From JAAYLN01 sp964592855 (GTDB lineage: Bacteria > Verrucomicrobiota > Kiritimatiellia > RFP12 > JAAYLN01): DNA of 10,319 bases. A program made the position numbers and the translations under genes. The first letter of the stretch is position 1. Each line of letters opens with the position of its first letter. The DNA lies in assembly GCA_964592855.1 (NCBI GenBank), contig CAZQKI010000164.1, forward strand, positions 1-10,319, written 5' to 3'. Shown here in pieces: positions 7,452 through 10,319 of the stretch. Below the pieces are notes generated by a model. That model was not told where the DNA came from, made no database searches, and saw nothing but the letters and a program-made list of their open reading frames with translations.

Positions 7452-7493
7452 GGGTCAAGGGTTCAGGGTTCGGGGTTCAGGGTTCGGGGTGGG
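7452..7493. repeat. Six tandem G-rich heptads (GGGTTCR) between pfkB and mtlD
   Basis: On the plus strand the 42 bases divide into GGGTCAA, GGGTTCA, GGGTTCG, GGGTTCA, GGGTTCG and GGGTGGG. The middle four form an exact 14-bp duplication. The regular GGG tracts with 4-nt spacers fit a G-quadruplex on the plus strand, which is the template for the local genes. The block fills nearly all of the gap between the kinase stop (7494) and the next start (7447), and so replaces the place where a ribosome-binding site would be expected. Array length could vary by slippage. Confidence 0.85.
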
Positions 7494-8648
7494 CTACACA
7501 GGATTCGGGAAGGGGACGGGGGAGGGGTCGCGAGCCCAGCCTTTGCCCAGCCGCGCCGCGACCGTCTCCCAGGACGGCAGCTCGCGCGCGCCGTCGATCC
7601 GCTCGACGCTGGCCGATCCCACCGCCACGGCCATGCGCAGCGATTCGGCGGGCGACAGCCCCCGGGCGACTGCCGCGAGAAAGCCGGCGATGGTGCAATC
7701 CCCCGCTCCGGTCGTCCCCGCCACCTGCACGGTGAAGCAGGCCGCCTGCAAGGCCGCCCCGGACCAGGCCTGCGGGTCGGCGGGGCCGGCCCGTCCGCAG
7801 GCTTTCAGGCGGGCGGCATCCGTCGTCGCCTGCAGATAGGCTCCCTGCTTGCCGAGCTTCAGCATCACGGCCGCTGTTCCCATACCCAGCAACTGCGCGC
7901 AAAAGCGCTGGACATCCTCCGCGCGGCAGCCGCCCAGCGGCACGCCCTGCGCGGTGCGGTCGCGGATCTGCAGGCCCTCGACGGGATCGAGCATAAAGGC
8001 GATCTCGTCCAGGCTGGGAACAAAGAGATCGACATAGGGGAGGACGCGCTTGAGGATCGCGCGCCAATCGAGCCGGCCCGATTCCGATGCGGGGTCGGGC
8101 AGGGTCATGTCCAGGGAGGTGGTGAGTCCCGCCGCCTTGGCCCGCTTGAACAGCGCCACCAGCTCCGCGCCCTGGTTGGCATACATCCGCCGCATCAGCG
8201 GGGGATAGCCGAAGTGGAGCAGGTCGCCATCCCGCAGCAGCTCGTCGGAGAGGTCGTCCGATCCGAAGGTGTGGTTGGCGCCGGGGCAGTGCCAGAACAT
8301 GCGGTCGATGCCGGGCGGCGTGATGCAGATCGAATAGGAGGTGGCGACCGTCGGGTCGATGATCATGCTGTCGGCCAGCTTCTCGCCGAGCCCGCGGTAG
8401 TTTTCCAGGACGAGGGAGCCGAAGGCATCCTGACCGATCTTCCCGGCGAGACGGACGCCGAGGCCGAGGCGGTGGAGCGCCAGGCCGGTGTTCGAGACCG
8501 CGCCGCCCGTCGTGACGCGGACGTTTCCGACTTCGACCAGCTTGCCCGGCACCAGCAGGGCCTGCAGGCCGTCCCGCAGCGGCGGAATTTCCGGATGGAT
8601 GTCGATGTCGACATGCCCGGCGACGATCAGGATGGGATTTGTTGTCAT
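7494..8648 (-). CDS. PfkB/ribokinase-family sugar kinase
   Basis: This is a 384-residue cytoplasmic kinase of the PfkB family, which transfers phosphate from ATP to a sugar or nucleoside hydroxyl. The N-terminal signature region TTGGAVSNTGLALHRLG (46-62) binds the sugar side. The C-terminal signature VAGTTGAGDCTIAGF (309-323) has the anion hole and the catalytic base D317. Residues 145-220 contain the expected core with an SLDMTLPD strand and a PSLDEIAFM segment. It is longer than typical members (about 300-340), with an extra stretch around 225-300 and a proline-rich end, DPSPVPFPNPV. That end is encoded by G-run DNA next to the heptad array and may be an added tail. The substrate cannot be read from sequence; fructose or another hexose fits the mtlD neighbour. 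It starts 5 nt after icd with GGAG eight bases upstream, so coupling to icd is likely. Confidence 0.88.
   Translation of the reverse strand: MTTNPILIVAGHVDIDIHPEIPPLRDGLQALLVPGKLVEVGNVRVTTGGAVSNTGLALHRLGLGVRLAGKIGQDAFGSLVLENYRGLGEKLADSMIIDPTVATSYSICITPPGIDRMFWHCPGANHTFGSDDLSDELLRDGDLLHFGYPPLMRRMYANQGAELVALFKRAKAAGLTTSLDMTLPDPASESGRLDWRAILKRVLPYVDLFVPSLDEIAFMLDPVEGLQIRDRTAQGVPLGGCRAEDVQRFCAQLLGMGTAAVMLKLGKQGAYLQATTDAARLKACGRAGPADPQAWSGAALQAACFTVQVAGTTGAGDCTIAGFLAAVARGLSPAESLRMAVAVGSASVERIDGARELPSWETVAARLGKGWARDPSPVPFPNPV
7507..7527 (+). other. Compact G-quadruplex-capable tract at the 3' end of the kinase gene
   Basis: The plus strand carries four G-runs of 3, 4, 5 and 4 bases (7507-7509, 7512-7515, 7518-7522, 7524-7527) separated by loops of two, two and one base. 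Short loops and long runs favour a stable quadruplex. On the coding strand this reads as the proline-rich C-terminal tail of the kinase. It lies 14 bases from the heptad array, so two quadruplex-prone tracts are adjacent. Confidence 0.6.
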
Positions 8649-8653
8649 CTTGT

Positions 8654-9919
8654 CTACTCCATCGCATCGGCCAGCGCCTGGCCGAAGGCGCTGCAGGTGA
8701 TCTCCTCGGCGCCTTCCATCAGGCGCGCGAAGTCGTAGGTCACGCGCCGCCGCTCGATCGCGCGGTCCATGGCTCGGATGATGAGGTCGGCCGCCTCGTT
8801 CCAGCCCAGATAGCGGAACATCATCTCGCCGGAAAGGATGAGCGAGCCGGGATTGACCTTGTCGAGGTTGGCGTACTTCGGCGCGGTGCCGTGGGTCGCC
8901 TCGAAGATCGCCGTCCCCGTCAGGTAGTTGATGTTGCCGCCCGGCGCAATCCCGATGCCGCCGACGCAGGCCGCGAGCGCGTCGGAAATGTAGTCGCCGT
9001 TCAGGTTGAGCGTCGCCACGACATCGTAATCGCCGGGCCGCGTCAGAATCTGCTGCAGGAAGGCGTCGGCGATGCAGTCCTTGATCACGATCTCGCGGCC
9101 AGTCTTCGGGTTGGCGAAGCTGCACCAGGGGCCGCCGTCGATCAACCGCGCACCGAACTCCTCGCGCGCCAGCGCGTAGCCCCAGTCGCGGAAGCCACCC
9201 TCGGTGAACTTCATGATGTTGCCCTTGTGCACCAGCGTCACCGACCGGCGGTCGTTGTCGATGGCGTACTGGATGGCCGCGCGGATCAGCCGCCGGGAGC
9301 CTTCGCTCGAAACGGGTTTGATGCCGATCGCCGAGGTCTCGGGAAAGCGGATCTTCCTCACGCCCATCTCGTGGCGCAGGAAGTCGATGACCTTCCGGAC
9401 CTGCTCGGAGCCCGACTCCCATTCGATGCCGGCATAGATGTCTTCGGTGTTCTCGCGGAAGATGACCATGTCGGTCCGCTCGGGGTGCTTCACGGGCGAA
9501 GGAACGCCCTTGAACCAGCGGACGGGGCGCAGGCAGACGTAAAGGTCGAGCTCCTGGCGCAGCGCCACGTTCAATGACCGGATGCCGCCGCCCACCGGCG
9601 TCGTCAACGGGCCCTTGATCGCGACCAGCTGCTGACGGACCGCATCGAGCGTCTCGGCGGGCAGCCAGACGTCGGGTCCGTAGACGGCCGTGGCCTTCTC
9701 GCCCGCATAGATCTCCATCCAGGCAATGCGGCGCGTCCCCCCGTAGGCCTTGGCCACGGCGGCGTTCCAGACGGTCATGGCGGCGTGCGTGATGTCCGGG
9801 CCGGTCCCGTCGCCTTCGATAAAGGGAATGATCGGGCACGCCGGCACGATCAGTTTGTCGTCTTTGCCCATCCGGATGTCCGCGCCAAAGGCGGGACGGC
9901 TGATCTTGACATATCCCAC
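8654..9919 (-). CDS. icd: NADP-dependent isocitrate dehydrogenase
   Basis: This TCA-cycle enzyme oxidatively decarboxylates isocitrate to 2-oxoglutarate with NADP. The 421-residue protein aligns closely with the E. coli enzyme (416 residues). The isocitrate ligands S115, N117, R121, R131, R155, Y162, K232, D285, D309 and D313 are all present with consistent spacing. S115 is the equivalent of the serine phosphorylated by the AceK kinase in enterics; no aceK is visible here. K348, Y349, Y395 and R399 match residues that select NADP over NAD. The start is GTG at 9919, giving (V/M)GYVKISRP, with GAGGAG ending seven bases upstream. It lies 92 nt after the stop of the partial gene and 5 nt before the kinase gene, so it may be the first gene of the run. 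Confidence 0.97.
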   Translation of the reverse strand: MGYVKISRPAFGADIRMGKDDKLIVPACPIIPFIEGDGTGPDITHAAMTVWNAAVAKAYGGTRRIAWMEIYAGEKATAVYGPDVWLPAETLDAVRQQLVAIKGPLTTPVGGGIRSLNVALRQELDLYVCLRPVRWFKGVPSPVKHPERTDMVIFRENTEDIYAGIEWESGSEQVRKVIDFLRHEMGVRKIRFPETSAIGIKPVSSEGSRRLIRAAIQYAIDNDRRSVTLVHKGNIMKFTEGGFRDWGYALAREEFGARLIDGGPWCSFANPKTGREIVIKDCIADAFLQQILTRPGDYDVVATLNLNGDYISDALAACVGGIGIAPGGNINYLTGTAIFEATHGTAPKYANLDKVNPGSLILSGEMMFRYLGWNEAADLIIRAMDRAIERRRVTYDFARLMEGAEEITCSAFGQALADAME

Positions 9920-9926
9920 GGAAAAT

Positions 9927-9932
9927 CTCCTC
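9927..9932 (-). promoter_or_regulatory. Ribosome-binding site supporting the GTG start of icd
   Basis: The minus strand reads GAGGAG here, seven bases before GTG at 9919. The next in-frame ATG is at codon 17, beyond sequence that aligns with the family, so the GTG start is preferred. The 9920-10011 spacer is visibly more AT-rich than its surroundings and is the likeliest place for an icd promoter. I see no convincing -35/-10 pair in it. Confidence 0.7.
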
Positions 9933-10011
9933 GAAAATTGGAGCGCACCTTAGCAAAGGTTCGCCCAAAATGAAAGCCGATATGAATTATTCTGAATCTC
10001 GGAAACGACGC

Positions 10012-10319
10012 CTACCTGGATCTTTGCCGTTGCGTGGTGAAGTCGCTTCGCGGATCCCCGCGACGCTTGCCTTCGCGCGGAGATGCCGGAGCACCTTCCG
10101 TCGTTTTCTTCGCGGCGCCAGGCCCTTGTCCACGGGGCTGGGCCGCCGGACGCGGTCCGTCCTGTCGGCGGGGCTGCGCCGATTGGCGCCCGTCCTGGCC
10201 GCGGGGCTGGGAGGGCTGGGCCGCCGAACGCGGTCCGTCCTGTCGGCGGGGTTGCGCCGATTGACGCCCGTCCTGGCCGCGGGGCTGGGAGGGCTGGGCC
10301 GCCGGACGCGGTCCGTCCT
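10012..10319 (-). CDS. C-terminal basic, low-complexity tail of a protein truncated by the window edge
   Basis: A minus-strand frame is open from the window edge to TAG at 10012-10014, 101 complete codons with no start inside, so the gene begins beyond 10319. The product is rich in Q, P, R, G, A and D. It is built from a 26-residue unit (DGPR[PS]AAQPSQPRGQDGR then QSAQPRRQ) present twice in full and once in part, followed by a unique KKTTEGAPASPREGKRRGDP segment and a basic end, TTQRQRSR. It is predicted to be disordered. Such tails are typical of bacterial DEAD-box RNA helicases, pseudouridine synthases and other RNA-binding proteins, but the catalytic part is not visible and I do not assign a family. 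The opposite strand of the repeat is interrupted by TGA in one copy, which supports minus-strand coding. Confidence 0.6.
   Translation of the reverse strand, partial: DGPRPAAQPSQPRGQDGRQSAQPRRQDGPRSAAQPSQPRGQDGRQSAQPRRQDGPRPAAQPRGQGPGAAKKTTEGAPASPREGKRRGDPRSDFTTQRQRSR
10135..10319. repeat. 78-bp tandem repeat, at least 2.4 copies, running off the window edge
   Basis: Copies lie at 10135-10212, 10213-10290 and 10291-10319 (29 bases, cut by the edge). Copies one and two differ at three of 78 positions; the visible part of copy three matches copy one exactly. The period is 26 codons, so gain or loss of units keeps the reading frame of the minus-strand protein. Of the three differences, two are synonymous and one changes Pro to Ser on the minus strand, which is consistent with a repeat kept in frame. 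Confidence 0.9.

Noticed and set aside
7452..7493. Telomere-like sequence
   Set aside because: The heptads look telomere-like, but the block is short, internal and between co-oriented genes, so a simple tandem repeat is the safer reading.
10034..10264. Plus-strand open frame through the 78-bp repeat (W/R/G/C-rich)
   Set aside because: It is stopped by TGA in the second repeat copy, whereas the minus frame stays open to the window edge with a sensible low-complexity tail.
10135..10319. CRISPR-like array
   Set aside because: The units are directly adjacent 78-bp copies with no unique spacers, and the period is in frame with a protein.

Overview
This is a GC-rich bacterial window in which every recognisable gene lies on the minus strand, so the genes read from high to low coordinates. 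The protein set is icd, a PfkB kinase, a mannitol-1-phosphate-type dehydrogenase, a glutamine-dependent NAD synthetase, a membrane pyrophosphatase, an unknown protein and a PHP-domain protein. It suggests a Gram-negative-type heterotroph. The gene mix, the high GC and the G-rich heptad repeats recall Verrucomicrobiota, Lentisphaerota or Kiritimatiellota, but that placement is only a guess. No rRNA, tRNA, CRISPR array, transposase or phage gene was recognised.

Layout in transcription order. The right edge (about 10319-10012) holds the C-terminal end of a gene that begins outside the window. It encodes a Q/P/R/G-rich basic tail built on a 78-bp (26-codon) tandem repeat. About 90 AT-richer bases follow, then icd (GTG start, NADP-type isocitrate dehydrogenase) and, 5 nt later, a PfkB-family sugar kinase. 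Between the kinase and the mtlD-like gene sits a G-rich block of six GGGTTCR-like heptads (7452-7493). A second G-run tract lies in the 3' end of the kinase gene. mtlD overlaps nadE by an ATGA. After 119 nt comes hppA, whose sequence carries the lysine signature of K+-independent proton pumps. Then, 39 nt later, comes a 254-residue protein I cannot assign, and 17 nt after that a PHP-domain protein. Just past the PHP stop codon is a 59-codon open frame that looks coding but has no start codon. It may be a frameshifted extension or a gene remnant. The left edge (1-191) has no gene but carries two GGACGG...CCGTCC hairpins and a small family of CTCGTACAC motifs.

How the genes may fit together. 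icd, mtlD and nadE form an NAD(P)-centred group: two dehydrogenases and the final enzyme of NAD synthesis. The NadE reaction releases pyrophosphate, which the downstream proton pump could hydrolyse to energise the membrane. The kinase and the mtlD product plausibly feed hexose or hexitol phosphates into central metabolism, but their substrates are not shown by sequence. The unknown protein and the PHP protein are closely spaced and probably work together. The clearest oddities are the repeats at both edges, the G-rich block at the kinase/mtlD junction and the start-less open frame after the PHP gene. I see no convincing novel defence or mobile system.
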